Part shown: in pieces, positions 1-6,658 of the stretch
Layout: every line of letters starts with the position of its first letter
How positions within the stretch are numbered: position 1 is the stretch's first letter
Assembly (NCBI GenBank): GCA_017395725.1
Contig: JAFQOB010000067.1
Location: 1 to 18,476 of the forward strand
Length of the DNA: 18,476 nucleotides
Direction: 5' to 3'
From: Clostridia bacterium
GTDB taxonomy: Bacteria > Bacillota_A > Clostridia > Oscillospirales > CAG-272
Notes under the pieces: model-generated
The model's input: only the letters and a program-made list of their open reading frames with translations
What the model was told of the DNA's origin: nothing
Database searches by the model: none
Translations under genes and position numbers: made by a program

Positions 1-1
1 C

Positions 2-145
2 GGAAGACGTGTAGAACAAACGGTTTCAGATATATCAAAACTGAGAAAGGGTTTGGGAAATATGTCTGAACGCGACCTTCAAAACGCTCTTTCCATGCTC
101 GATGAAGAAACCTTGAATAACATAAAAAATCAGTCCGGTATGTAG
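2..145 (+). CDS. Hypothetical protein, C-terminal fragment
   Basis: An open frame enters from the left edge of the window and ends at TAG 143-145, giving the last 47 residues of a protein whose start lies outside. The fragment is hydrophilic and helical-looking, with a stretch reading RDLQNALSMLDEETLNNIKN near its end. I do not recognise the family. The next gene begins only 9 bases after this stop in the same direction and has only a weak AGG-type ribosome binding site overlapping this stop codon, so the two are probably co-transcribed and translationally coupled. The reading frame rests on the open frame and the tight spacing; no motif supports a function. Confidence 0.6.
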   Translation, partial: GRRVEQTVSDISKLRKGLGNMSERDLQNALSMLDEETLNNIKNQSGM

Positions 146-154
146 GTTTTTGTT

Positions 155-523
155 ATGAACGGTTCAAGTGATATAGGGGATATGATCAGCAGACTGACCG
201 AAAATCCCGAAATGATGAAAACTATTATGGGAATAGCCGGAAAACTAAAAGAGAATTCCGACACTCAAGAAACTCATAATTACACCGATAAAATTCCTCA
301 TAAGCCCGAATATAAAAACGAAGACGATTGCGACTGTGACAAAAAAGATGTCTGTCACACCAAAAACAAAAAAGGTGATGATGCCGAAAATCTTATAAGG
401 TTATTGTTGGCACTAAAGCCATACGTGGGCGTTGACAGATGCGATAAGATAGACGGTATAATCAAAATACTGAAATTCGTTCAGCTAAGTGAAAAAACGG
501 GGCTTTTTAAATCGTTTCTTTAA
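155..523 (+). CDS. Small hypothetical protein (122 aa)
   Basis: Unrecognised soluble protein. The N-terminal ~35 residues form a predicted helix (MISRLTENPEMMKTIMGIAG). The middle is very polar and rich in Asp, Lys and Cys (a D-C-D-C-D cluster around residues 57-61 and a further Cys at 67). The C-terminal ~45 residues are hydrophobic-amphipathic helices (LIRLLLALKPYVGVDRCDKI...). From memory, short Clostridia proteins with an 'LLLALKPYLG' tail occur as conserved hypotheticals, but I cannot name a family. The start ATG has only a weak AGG 8 bases upstream inside the previous stop codon, consistent with translational coupling. The next gene starts 27 bases downstream on the same strand. The Cys/Asp cluster could bind metal, but that is speculation. 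Confidence 0.7.
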   Translation: MNGSSDIGDMISRLTENPEMMKTIMGIAGKLKENSDTQETHNYTDKIPHKPEYKNEDDCDCDKKDVCHTKNKKGDDAENLIRLLLALKPYVGVDRCDKIDGIIKILKFVQLSEKTGLFKSFL

Positions 524-550
524 AAGATACGCGAAAGAGAGTTGATATAT

Positions 551-1045
551 ATGTACAGCCGAAATACAAGCGGCAGAAACGTTCGTCGGCGTGAGCCTAT
601 GGGGCAAAAAAACGACGAAAAAATTGCCGTAACAGAAGAATATGTTGAAAAAATCGTAGAAAATGAAGAAATAACCGAGGTTGGTGCTATTCTTCCCGAG
701 CCGCCGCCAAATTACAGAGGAATGATATACGATATAAGCGGCACGTTGTATGGGGGAATTAATGCAGAGGGAATCGAAAGACTTGTCGAAAACGATTCTT
801 CTTATTCGGACAGACGCCGCGTTCCTCAAAGGAGGGGAAACAGGACTTATTTTTCGCATCTTAATCCGCCATTGCCTAAGACGGAAAAACAACAGGAAAG
901 CGGTATAAGGAAAATAATCGACGGACTTAATGCAAAAAACTTTGAAGCGGAAGATATACTTATCTGCGCCATGATAATGCTTATGCTCAACAGCAAGTCC
1001 GAAGACGATATTCTAATGATTTTGGTGCTTATGATGCTTTTATAA
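551..1045 (+). CDS. Small hypothetical protein (164 aa) with hydrophobic C-terminus
   Basis: Unrecognised protein. I chose ATG 551 over the in-frame TTG 542 because the purine-rich GAAAGAGAG (533-541) sits about 9 bases before the ATG and would overlap the TTG. The N-terminal part is Arg/Asn-rich (MYSRNTSGRNVRRREPMG), the centre is Glu-rich with a proline patch, and the end consists of two Leu/Met/Ile-rich segments separated by NSKSEDD (about residues 132-164). This tail could be an amphipathic oligomerisation helix pair or a short membrane hairpin. It is third in a run of small same-strand genes. Its stop codon overlaps the stop of the opposing kinase gene, and no terminator lies between them. 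Confidence 0.7.
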   Translation: MYSRNTSGRNVRRREPMGQKNDEKIAVTEEYVEKIVENEEITEVGAILPEPPPNYRGMIYDISGTLYGGINAEGIERLVENDSSYSDRRRVPQRRGNRTYFSHLNPPLPKTEKQQESGIRKIIDGLNAKNFEAEDILICAMIMLMLNSKSEDDILMILVLMMLL

Positions 1046-1888
1046 ACCGAGTTTTCTTATAAACGTCGGAATAACCTGCTCGAATAACACGCCGAATCTT
1101 GTGTCGGTACCTGCTTCTCTTGTTTTAATAATGGAATCCTCGGTGAAGTCAACGGCAATTTTTGTGGCTTCAGCGAGGGTTTTGTCATTTAAAAGTCCTG
1201 CAAGGAGGGCAGATGCGAATACATCGCCGGTACCGTGATAAAAGCCTTCAATTCGTGGAGCAAGGTATACCTCAAAAATATCGTTTTCACGGTCGTATGA
1301 TGCTGCTCCGACTTCTGAATTGTTAAAATATACGCCTGTAAGAACGATTTTTTTGCACCCTGTCTTCGAAATATCCTTCATTAATTCTCTTATAAAATCT
1401 TCGGTGTAGGGCCCCTCGGTATATTCCTTGTTCAAAAGGAAAAATGCCTCAGTAATGTTGGGAACTATTATATCCGCTTTGCTGCATAATTTTTTCATTC
1501 CATTTATGTATTCGGGGGTAAAACCCGCATAAAATCTACCGGAATCGCCCATTACGGGGTCGACCATTACAAAGTTATTTGAGGTCTTGTTGCTGTCTAT
1601 AAAGCCAATTACCGTATTAAGCTGCTCTGTGCTTCCGAGGTAACCACTGTAAATGGCATCGAAGCTAATATCCAGAGAAGACCAATGCTTAATTATTTTT
1701 GACATCTCATCGGTTAAATCAAGGAATGAATAGCCGTTGAAACCGCCTGTATGCGTCGAAAGAAGGGCAGTGGGCAACACGCAGGTTTGAATGCCTGCGG
1801 CAGATAGAATTGGACAAGCTACGGTAACCGAGCATCTGCCGATTCCTGATATATCGTTTATTGTAACGGCGCTTTTTTGTGTTTTCAT
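1040..1888 (-). CDS. pdxK: Pyridoxal/pyridoxamine kinase (PfkB/ribokinase superfamily)
   Basis: Predicted cytoplasmic ATP-dependent kinase that phosphorylates pyridoxal, pyridoxamine or pyridoxine in the vitamin B6 salvage pathway leading to pyridoxal phosphate. The 282-residue length is normal for the family. Visible hallmarks are the N-terminal INDISGIGRCS segment (10-20), the TGGFNGYSFLDL region (47-58), DPVMGD (110-115), PNITEA (143-148), and the catalytic anion-hole motif GTGD (219-222) with Asp222 as the general base. I chose ATG 1888 because an AAGAAGGAAAG ribosome binding site lies just upstream; the longer frame starting at 1924 would begin inside the -10 box of the gene's promoter. 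PdxK and PdxY types cannot be separated by eye, so the symbol is provisional. The gene stands alone, convergent with the small genes to its left, and diverges from the transport operon. Confidence 0.9.
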   Translation of the reverse strand: MKTQKSAVTINDISGIGRCSVTVACPILSAAGIQTCVLPTALLSTHTGGFNGYSFLDLTDEMSKIIKHWSSLDISFDAIYSGYLGSTEQLNTVIGFIDSNKTSNNFVMVDPVMGDSGRFYAGFTPEYINGMKKLCSKADIIVPNITEAFFLLNKEYTEGPYTEDFIRELMKDISKTGCKKIVLTGVYFNNSEVGAASYDRENDIFEVYLAPRIEGFYHGTGDVFASALLAGLLNDKTLAEATKIAVDFTEDSIIKTREAGTDTRFGVLFEQVIPTFIRKLGL

Positions 1889-1922
1889 ATTGGCTTTCCT
1901 TCTTCGAAATATACTTTTTTGC

Positions 1923-1951
1923 ATTATAGCATATTAATATTAAAAATACAA
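1923..1951 (-). promoter_or_regulatory. Sigma-A promoter of the pyridoxal kinase gene
   Basis: Read on the minus strand: TTGTAT (1951-1946), a 17-bp spacer, then a perfect TATAAT (1928-1923) preceded by TG one base upstream (extended -10). The transcript would start near 1916, about 28 bases before the chosen ATG, leaving room for the ribosome binding site. This supports the shorter start of the kinase. Confidence 0.75.
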
Positions 1952-2057
1952 TATTATTGGTGGAATTTAACTTTACTATACCCCTAATTTAAGTTTTTAT
2001 GTTGAGAGTTTACATAATGTTTACAATCAGCCAAAGGTGTAATGGAAAAAATGCGAT

Positions 2058-2114
2058 TTGTGCATGTTGCACAAGTGTAGAAAAAAGTGTTCGATTTAGG
2101 TGCAAGTTGCACAA
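2058..2114. promoter_or_regulatory. Two tandem TGCA-type palindromes (candidate operators)
   Basis: The first site is a perfect inverted repeat, TTGTGCA-TGT-TGCACAA (2058-2074). The second (2098-2114) repeats the core GTGCAnGTTGCACAA with 14 of 15 positions identical, centred 40 bp further on. The second copy contains TTGCAC (2108-2113), which sits 17 bp ahead of TATACA (2131-2136), so it could overlap the -35 box of a weak second promoter. The perfect dyad and near-identical second copy suggest a dimeric repressor or activator; the protein is not identifiable from the window. Confidence 0.5.
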
Positions 2115-2384
2115 AAATGGTAAAGTTTTTTATACAATGCAATCAAAAAGTGTTAGTAAATGATATTTACTTATGGTGTTTTTGTCGGTGACTTATTGTA
2201 AATAATCGGTAAATAATTGTCGTTGATTCAATACCTTCGGGTAAATAACGTTTACCCAAAAGCCGAAAAGCGAACAAAATGCGAAAAATGCCGAAAAGTG
2301 TGTATTTATGCCGAAAATGTAAACATTTATGTGAATGTAAAAAAATGTTGCTATATATAATAAGAAAAAAGAGTGATGCTTCTA

Positions 2385-2413
2385 TTGACTTTTTGAGGGG
2401 GGTGTGATATTAT
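2385..2413 (+). promoter_or_regulatory. Main sigma-A promoter of the transport operon
   Basis: TTGACT (2385-2390), 17-bp spacer, TATTAT (2408-2413). Transcription would start near 2420, giving a leader of about 175 bases before the solute-binding protein. It is the best promoter match on this strand between the kinase gene and the operon. Confidence 0.7.
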
Positions 2414-2437
2414 ATTTACGCACTAAATTACGGCATT

Positions 2438-2550
2438 TCCGGCGGTGAAACGCGGGATTATAGGGTATGAGGCAGTACTACGCTCTGATGATAGGGGGCG
2501 GAGTAGTGTTTTTGCGTTGTTTTTTACAAGATAAACGGCTCCCTGCCTTA
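2438..2550 (+). promoter_or_regulatory. Structured 5' leader with attenuator-like hairpin
   Basis: Three pairings are visible in the leader. A small hairpin spans 2438-2457 (TCC/GCG arms around GTGAAA). A larger one pairs AGTACTAC (2474-2481) with GTAGTGTT (2503-2510), including two wobbles, and extends inward through GCTC/GGGC after a bulge; TTTTT (2509-2513) follows directly, as in a weak intrinsic terminator. A long-range pairing joins AGGCAG (2470-2475) to CTGCCT (2543-2548) and shares two bases with the hairpin, so the two may compete. I do not recognise a known riboswitch class here. The structure is hand-drawn and unverified. Confidence 0.35.
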
Positions 2551-2556
2551 AACTAA
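2467..2556 (+). CDS. Possible 29-codon upstream ORF in the operon leader
   Basis: ATG 2467 opens a frame of 29 codons ending at TAA 2554-2556. It encodes a peptide starting MRQYYALMIGGGVVFLRC and ends 38 bases before the solute-binding protein start. There is no proper ribosome binding site: AGGG lies too close and GGGA is weak, so it may not be translated. It coincides with the hairpin and with the AGGCAG/CTGCCT stem, so it could be a leader peptide acting in translational attenuation, or simply chance. Confidence 0.2.
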   Translation: MRQYYALMIGGGVVFLRCFLQDKRLPALN

Positions 2557-2594
2557 TGTGTTAAGTTAATCAAATCTATATGGGAGGAAAGACC

Positions 2595-5500
2595 ATGACA
2601 AAATCCATATTCAAAAGAATTTTATGTGGATTTCTGACGGTACTTATGGTTATGGGTACGCTTGCCACAGGTGTATTTGCAACCAAAGAAACCGCGACTG
2701 ACTCGGGAACAGAAACCCCCGAGAAAACCACATCGTCGTTGGAGGAAATCAAGGCTATTCTTGATACTCTTGATTACAACGACTATCGCGCATCGCTTGG
2801 TGATGTGAAAAAGGCAGCTGATACCTTTACGGTAAATTTTGCAGATGCTTACGTTGGTTCAGAGGGAACAGACAAGGATAAAGATGTTGTTGTCAACACC
2901 GAAGAACAAACGAATAAAGATTATAAGAAAGCTGTTAAATCGGTTTACTTGCCTGAGAAGGGTTCTGCAACGTTTAAGATCAACGTTAAAAAAGCGGGTC
3001 TTTACGTTATTGATATTGAATACTTCTCCGTTGAAGCTAAGGCGACGTCGATTGAACGTATGCTTTATATTGACGGAAAGATTCCTTTCTCTGAAGCAAG
3101 ATATCTTACCATGCCTAAGACATGGGTAGATAACCTTGAAGAAGGCGGCAAGTTCAAGCAGGACCTTACAGAGAATGATATCCGTCCCACAAAGGCTCAG
3201 GTTCCTACTTGGAATACATATACGTTGAGTGACTCGACTGGTTTCGTTGTTGAACCTTTGGAGGTTTACTTTACCGAGGGTGAGCACACACTTACTTTTG
3301 AAGCGGTAAGAGAACCTGTAGTTTTCTCGACAATGACCTTTAAGCCTTACGAAGAGCTTCCCACATACGAGGAGGTTTTGGCTGAGTACAAGGCTAACGG
3401 TTACAAGCCTGTTGAAGATGCGAAGATTTTGGTGGAAGCGGAGATTTCAAGCGATCCCGAACACCCGATTCTCGTTTCTGAGCAGACTATCTATCCTTTG
3501 AACGACAGATCTTCGCCCATAACATCCCCCCAGGATCCGGCGAAAACAAAACTTAACACAATAGGCAGCGACAAGTGGAAGACAGCGGGACAGTGGATAA
3601 AGTACACTATCAAACCTGAAAAGACCGGTCTTTATGAACTCGCAATGAGATTTAAGCAGTCCGAGCTTGAAGGTATGTACGTTTCACGCCGTATATATAT
3701 TAATGGAGAAATTCCTTTCGAAGAAGCAAGCTATCTCGAATTCCTTTACAAAGATTCTTGGCAGAATGCGGTAATTTCGTCTAAAGACGGAACACCTTAC
3801 CAGTTCTACTTTGAAGCAGGTAAAGAATACGAGATCAAGTTCGAGGTTGTGCTCGGTTCTATGAACGAGGTTCTTAACCGCGTAAACAACGTTCTTACTT
3901 TGATGAATGAATCTTACCTTAAGATATTGATGATTACAGGTTCTGACCCTGACGAATTCAGAGACTACAACTTCAGCAGACTTGTTCCCGAAGCTATTAA
4001 CAGTCTTGTTTTCTCAGCAAGAGAGCTTAAAGCGGTAGGTAAGATGCTTGAAGATATTACCGGACAGACCGGTTCTCACGTTGCTACTCTTAATAAGATA
4101 GTAATTCTTCTTGAGAGAATGACAAGCGACGAAAAGGAAGTTGCTAAGAACCTTATCAACCTTAAGACTTACATCGGTACTTTGGGTACATGGTTGCTTG
4201 ACTCCAGAGCACAGCCTCTCGAAATTGACTACTTTGTATTCCAGACTCCTGGAACTAAGCTTCCTAAGGCGAATTCAAACTTCTTCCAGACACTTTGGTT
4301 TGAAACAATGGCGTTCGTTCTCAGCTTCTTTATAGACTACTCCACATTGGGTGCTACTGTTGAAATCGACAGCGACTCCAAGGTTGAAGTATGGACGACG
4401 ATCGGACGTGAAAAGTCCAAGATTATGCGTCAGCTGGTTGACAGTGACTTTATGCAGAACAACGAAATTTCAGTAGAAATTAAGTTGGTATCCGGCGGTG
4501 TACTTCAGTCAACGCTTGCAGGAATCGGTCCTGATATTGCATTCCTTGCTTCTGCTGACTGCGTAAACTATGCTATTCGTGATGCAGTTCTTCCTTTGAA
4601 TGATATGGAAGGCTTTGATGAGGTAATGAAGAGATTCCCCAAAGCAGCAAAAGATACACTTACACTTTACGGAAAGACATACGGCTTGCCTAACACAATG
4701 ACATTCCTTATGATGTTCTACAGAATGGACATTTTGGCAGACCTTAACGTTGAAGTTCCCAGAACATGGGACGAATTGAAAAATATTATTCCTGTACTCC
4801 AGACAAATAATATGACGATTGGTTTCCCCTCAAAGATAGCGGGAACAAAACTCTTCCTCTATCAGATGGGCGGCGAAATGTATGCTGACGACGGTAAGAG
4901 AATTAACCTCTCTTCTAACGTAGCGCTTTCAGCGTTTACAGAGCTTACAGACTTGTTCCAGTCTTACAGATTCCCGCTTACATACGAAGCGGCTAACCGT
5001 TTCAGAACAGGTGAAATGCCTATCCTTATTTCCGACTACATTTCACTTTACAACCAGTTGACAGTATTTGCTCCCGAAATTGACGGTTTGTGGGAATTCA
5101 TTTCTCTCCCCGGCTTCGTTGATGAAAACGGTGAAATCAATAACTGCTCGGTTGTAACAACTGAAGGTGTATGTCTTATGAAGGGCGCTGAAGACAATCC
5201 CGAAGATTGTTGGAAGTTCCTTGAATGGTTCACAAGAGGAAACGTACAGGCTAACTACTCAAATGAACTTGTTGCAGTAGTTGGACAGTCCTCCAAGAAC
5301 GCAACAGCTAATACAGAAGCACTTTCCGAACTCCCCTGGTCTTCTCGTGAGTACGAAAACCTTATGGATCAGTTCGAAAAGACAGTTGGTATTACAGAAT
5401 ATCCCGGCGGATATATTATTACACGTTATGTTGACTTCGCATTTATGGATGTATATAATGACGGTGCGAATGCTACAGAAGCAATGCTTGACTATGTAAC

Positions 5501-5600
5501 GGAAATCAACAAAGAAATTACGAGAAAACGTAAAGAATTTGGCTTTGATTATCTGGAAATTTCATATTCAAACTCTGCGGATTATATTGAATCCGAATAA
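2595..5600 (+). CDS. Extracellular solute-binding protein with tandem CBM-like domains
   Basis: Predicted secreted sugar-capture component of an ABC importer (1001 aa). ATG 2595 is the start because GGGAGGAAAG lies 4-13 bases before it and overlaps the earlier ATG 2580. Residues 1-29 are a signal peptide ending VFA, with no lipobox cysteine, which is unusual for a Gram-positive binding protein. Two related beta-rich domains follow (about 75-250 and 280-420), both with the motif Y-I-[DN]-G-[KE]-I-P-F-x-E-A-x-Y-L, resembling CBM6/CBM35-type modules. A helical region (about 425-560) and a hydrophobic linker lead to a bacterial family-1-type solute-binding domain (about 595-1001) with the typical YGLPNTMTFLMMFYRMDIL and VPRTWDEL segments. 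Such domains normally take 400-450 residues, so over half the protein is extra. It is first in the operon and has two tandem stop codons. The ligand is unknown; an oligosaccharide is the best guess. Confidence 0.9.
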   Translation: MTKSIFKRILCGFLTVLMVMGTLATGVFATKETATDSGTETPEKTTSSLEEIKAILDTLDYNDYRASLGDVKKAADTFTVNFADAYVGSEGTDKDKDVVVNTEEQTNKDYKKAVKSVYLPEKGSATFKINVKKAGLYVIDIEYFSVEAKATSIERMLYIDGKIPFSEARYLTMPKTWVDNLEEGGKFKQDLTENDIRPTKAQVPTWNTYTLSDSTGFVVEPLEVYFTEGEHTLTFEAVREPVVFSTMTFKPYEELPTYEEVLAEYKANGYKPVEDAKILVEAEISSDPEHPILVSEQTIYPLNDRSSPITSPQDPAKTKLNTIGSDKWKTAGQWIKYTIKPEKTGLYELAMRFKQSELEGMYVSRRIYINGEIPFEEASYLEFLYKDSWQNAVISSKDGTPYQFYFEAGKEYEIKFEVVLGSMNEVLNRVNNVLTLMNESYLKILMITGSDPDEFRDYNFSRLVPEAINSLVFSARELKAVGKMLEDITGQTGSHVATLNKIVILLERMTSDEKEVAKNLINLKTYIGTLGTWLLDSRAQPLEIDYFVFQTPGTKLPKANSNFFQTLWFETMAFVLSFFIDYSTLGATVEIDSDSKVEVWTTIGREKSKIMRQLVDSDFMQNNEISVEIKLVSGGVLQSTLAGIGPDIAFLASADCVNYAIRDAVLPLNDMEGFDEVMKRFPKAAKDTLTLYGKTYGLPNTMTFLMMFYRMDILADLNVEVPRTWDELKNIIPVLQTNNMTIGFPSKIAGTKLFLYQMGGEMYADDGKRINLSSNVALSAFTELTDLFQSYRFPLTYEAANRFRTGEMPILISDYISLYNQLTVFAPEIDGLWEFISLPGFVDENGEINNCSVVTTEGVCLMKGAEDNPEDCWKFLEWFTRGNVQANYSNELVAVVGQSSKNATANTEALSELPWSSREYENLMDQFEKTVGITEYPGGYIITRYVDFAFMDVYNDGANATEAMLDYVTEINKEITRKRKEFGFDYLEISYSNSADYIESE

Positions 5601-5618
5601 TAAAGCGTTTTAGCCCTG

Positions 5619-5640
5619 AGGGGTGCCAAAAAGCGCCCCT
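5619..5640 (+). promoter_or_regulatory. Intergenic hairpin between binding-protein and permease genes
   Basis: AGGGGTGC (5619-5626) pairs with GCGCCCCT (5633-5640) around a CAAAAA loop: eight pairs with one G-T. No T-run follows, so it is not a complete intrinsic terminator. A hairpin here typically stabilises the upstream message or reduces read-through, so that more binding protein than permease is made. TTGAAG (5640-5645) with TATATT (5662-5667) or TATTAT (5664-5669) downstream could be a weak internal promoter. The rest of the 106-base gap is AT-rich with a good AAAGGAG ribosome binding site at its end. Confidence 0.5.
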
Positions 5641-5706
5641 TGAAGAAAAATTCTTTCATATTATATTATATATTATATACATTCTAGAAAAAGGAGTTGA
5701 TCAAAC

Positions 5707-6657
5707 ATGTCCGCAAACACTGCTGTAAAGAAAAAAGCGGTTAACCGTTCAGAAATGACTAAAGCGCAGTGGACATGGAAAGAGATTAAGCGTAACAAAA
5801 CGGCGTACGTAATGATTGCGCCCTTCGTTATTCTCTTCTTCATATTTACGATATTACCGGTTGGCGTATCTATAGTATTGAGTTTTACAGACTTTAACAT
5901 GCTTCAGACACCTAACTTGGTTTGGATGGAAAACTATATTACGTTGTTCCTTGATGACGATATTTTTATTACATCTGTAAAGAATACATTTATTTTTGCA
6001 GCGATCGTTGGTCCCGGTTCATATTTGCTTTCGTTTATATGTGCTTGGTTCATTAACGAGCTTTCACCTAAGCTCAGATCGATTGTAACATTGATCTTCT
6101 ATTCACCCTCAATTTCGGGTGGTGCATACCTTATGTGGAGTATCGTGTTCTCCTCTGACTCATACGGATATGCAAATGCACTTTTGATTGACTTAGGCTT
6201 CATTTCAATGCCTATTCAGTGGTTCCAAGATGCTGACTACGTAATGCCTATTTGTATAGTAGTTGCTCTTTGGACATCACTCGGTACTGCGTTCCTTTCA
6301 TTTATCGCAGGTTTCCAGGGCGTTGACCATTCGCTTTACGAAGCGGGTGCGGTTGACGGTATTAAGAACCGTTGGCAAGAGCTTTGGTATATTACATTGC
6401 CTACCATGAAACCACAGCTTATGTTCGGTGCGGTTATGGCTATCACACAGGCATTCGGATTTGGCGCAATAGTTACTTCACTTGCGGGCTTCCCCTCAGT
6501 TGACTATGCAGCTCATACGATTATGCACCACTTGGAAGACTACGGTACCACTCGTTGGGAAGTAGGTTACGCTTCGGCTATTGCAACAGTGCTGTTCCTT
6601 ATAATGTACGGCTCTAACGCGTTAGTCAAGAAACTCTTGTCGAAGGTAGGTAACTGA
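5707..6657 (+). CDS. Carbohydrate ABC transporter permease, MalF/UgpA type
   Basis: Integral membrane permease (316 aa) expected to form a heterodimer with the next gene product and pass the ligand from the binding protein. It has a cytoplasmic Lys-rich N-terminus, a first membrane helix (about 33-60), and further helices at about 95-117, 124-148, 180-202, 236-258 and 286-307. The cytoplasmic EAA loop that contacts the ATPase starts at Glu212 (EAGAVDG, 212-218) and ends with ITLP (229-232), as expected for the binding-protein-dependent permease family. The gene follows an AAAGGAG ribosome binding site with 10-base spacing, and its stop lies one base before the next start. No ATPase gene is present in the operon, so it probably uses a shared MsmX-like ATPase. 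Substrate is not readable from the sequence. Confidence 0.9.
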   Translation: MSANTAVKKKAVNRSEMTKAQWTWKEIKRNKTAYVMIAPFVILFFIFTILPVGVSIVLSFTDFNMLQTPNLVWMENYITLFLDDDIFITSVKNTFIFAAIVGPGSYLLSFICAWFINELSPKLRSIVTLIFYSPSISGGAYLMWSIVFSSDSYGYANALLIDLGFISMPIQWFQDADYVMPICIVVALWTSLGTAFLSFIAGFQGVDHSLYEAGAVDGIKNRWQELWYITLPTMKPQLMFGAVMAITQAFGFGAIVTSLAGFPSVDYAAHTIMHHLEDYGTTRWEVGYASAIATVLFLIMYGSNALVKKLLSKVGN

Positions 6658-6658
6658 T

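Larger units (their letters stand above)
2008..2419. promoter_or_regulatory. Cluster of ten GTAAA(T/C) hexamers upstream of the transport operon
   Basis: The non-coding region contains ten copies of GTAAAT/GTAAAC in either orientation: 2008, 2019, 2156, 2165, 2198, 2209, 2241, 2250, 2319 and 2414. They are not randomly arranged. Two direct pairs have an 11-bp repeat distance (2008/2019 and 2198/2209). Two inverted pairs form 15-bp palindromes (2156-2170 and 2241-2255, the latter extended to GGGTAAA/TTTACCC at 2239-2257). One copy lies at the expected transcription start of the main promoter. Direct pairs one helical turn apart are the usual geometry for AraC-family activators, which commonly control such sugar transporters; the assignment is inference. 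GCCGAAAA also repeats at 2262, 2290 and 2310. Confidence 0.5.

Noticed and set aside
485..892. Minus-strand frame of 135 codons opposite the third small gene
   Set aside because: No ribosome binding site or recognisable composition; the plus-strand frame has a better start and spacing.
1889..1924. Longer N-terminus of the pyridoxal kinase starting at 1924
   Set aside because: That start would lie within the -10 box of the gene's promoter, and the extra residues (MQKSIFRRRKAN) do not fit the family.
2178..2190. Spo0A box at TTTGTCGG
   Set aside because: Only a partial match to TTTGTCRAA and no second convincing box nearby.
2239..2257. Catabolite-repression (cre) site at GGGTAAA-TAACG-TTTACCC
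   Set aside because: The dyad centre and the TGNAANCG positions do not fit the CcpA consensus; treated as part of the GTAAA cluster instead.
2859..3287. Minus-strand frame inside the solute-binding protein gene
   Set aside because: Lies wholly within a gene with clear domains; no start signals.
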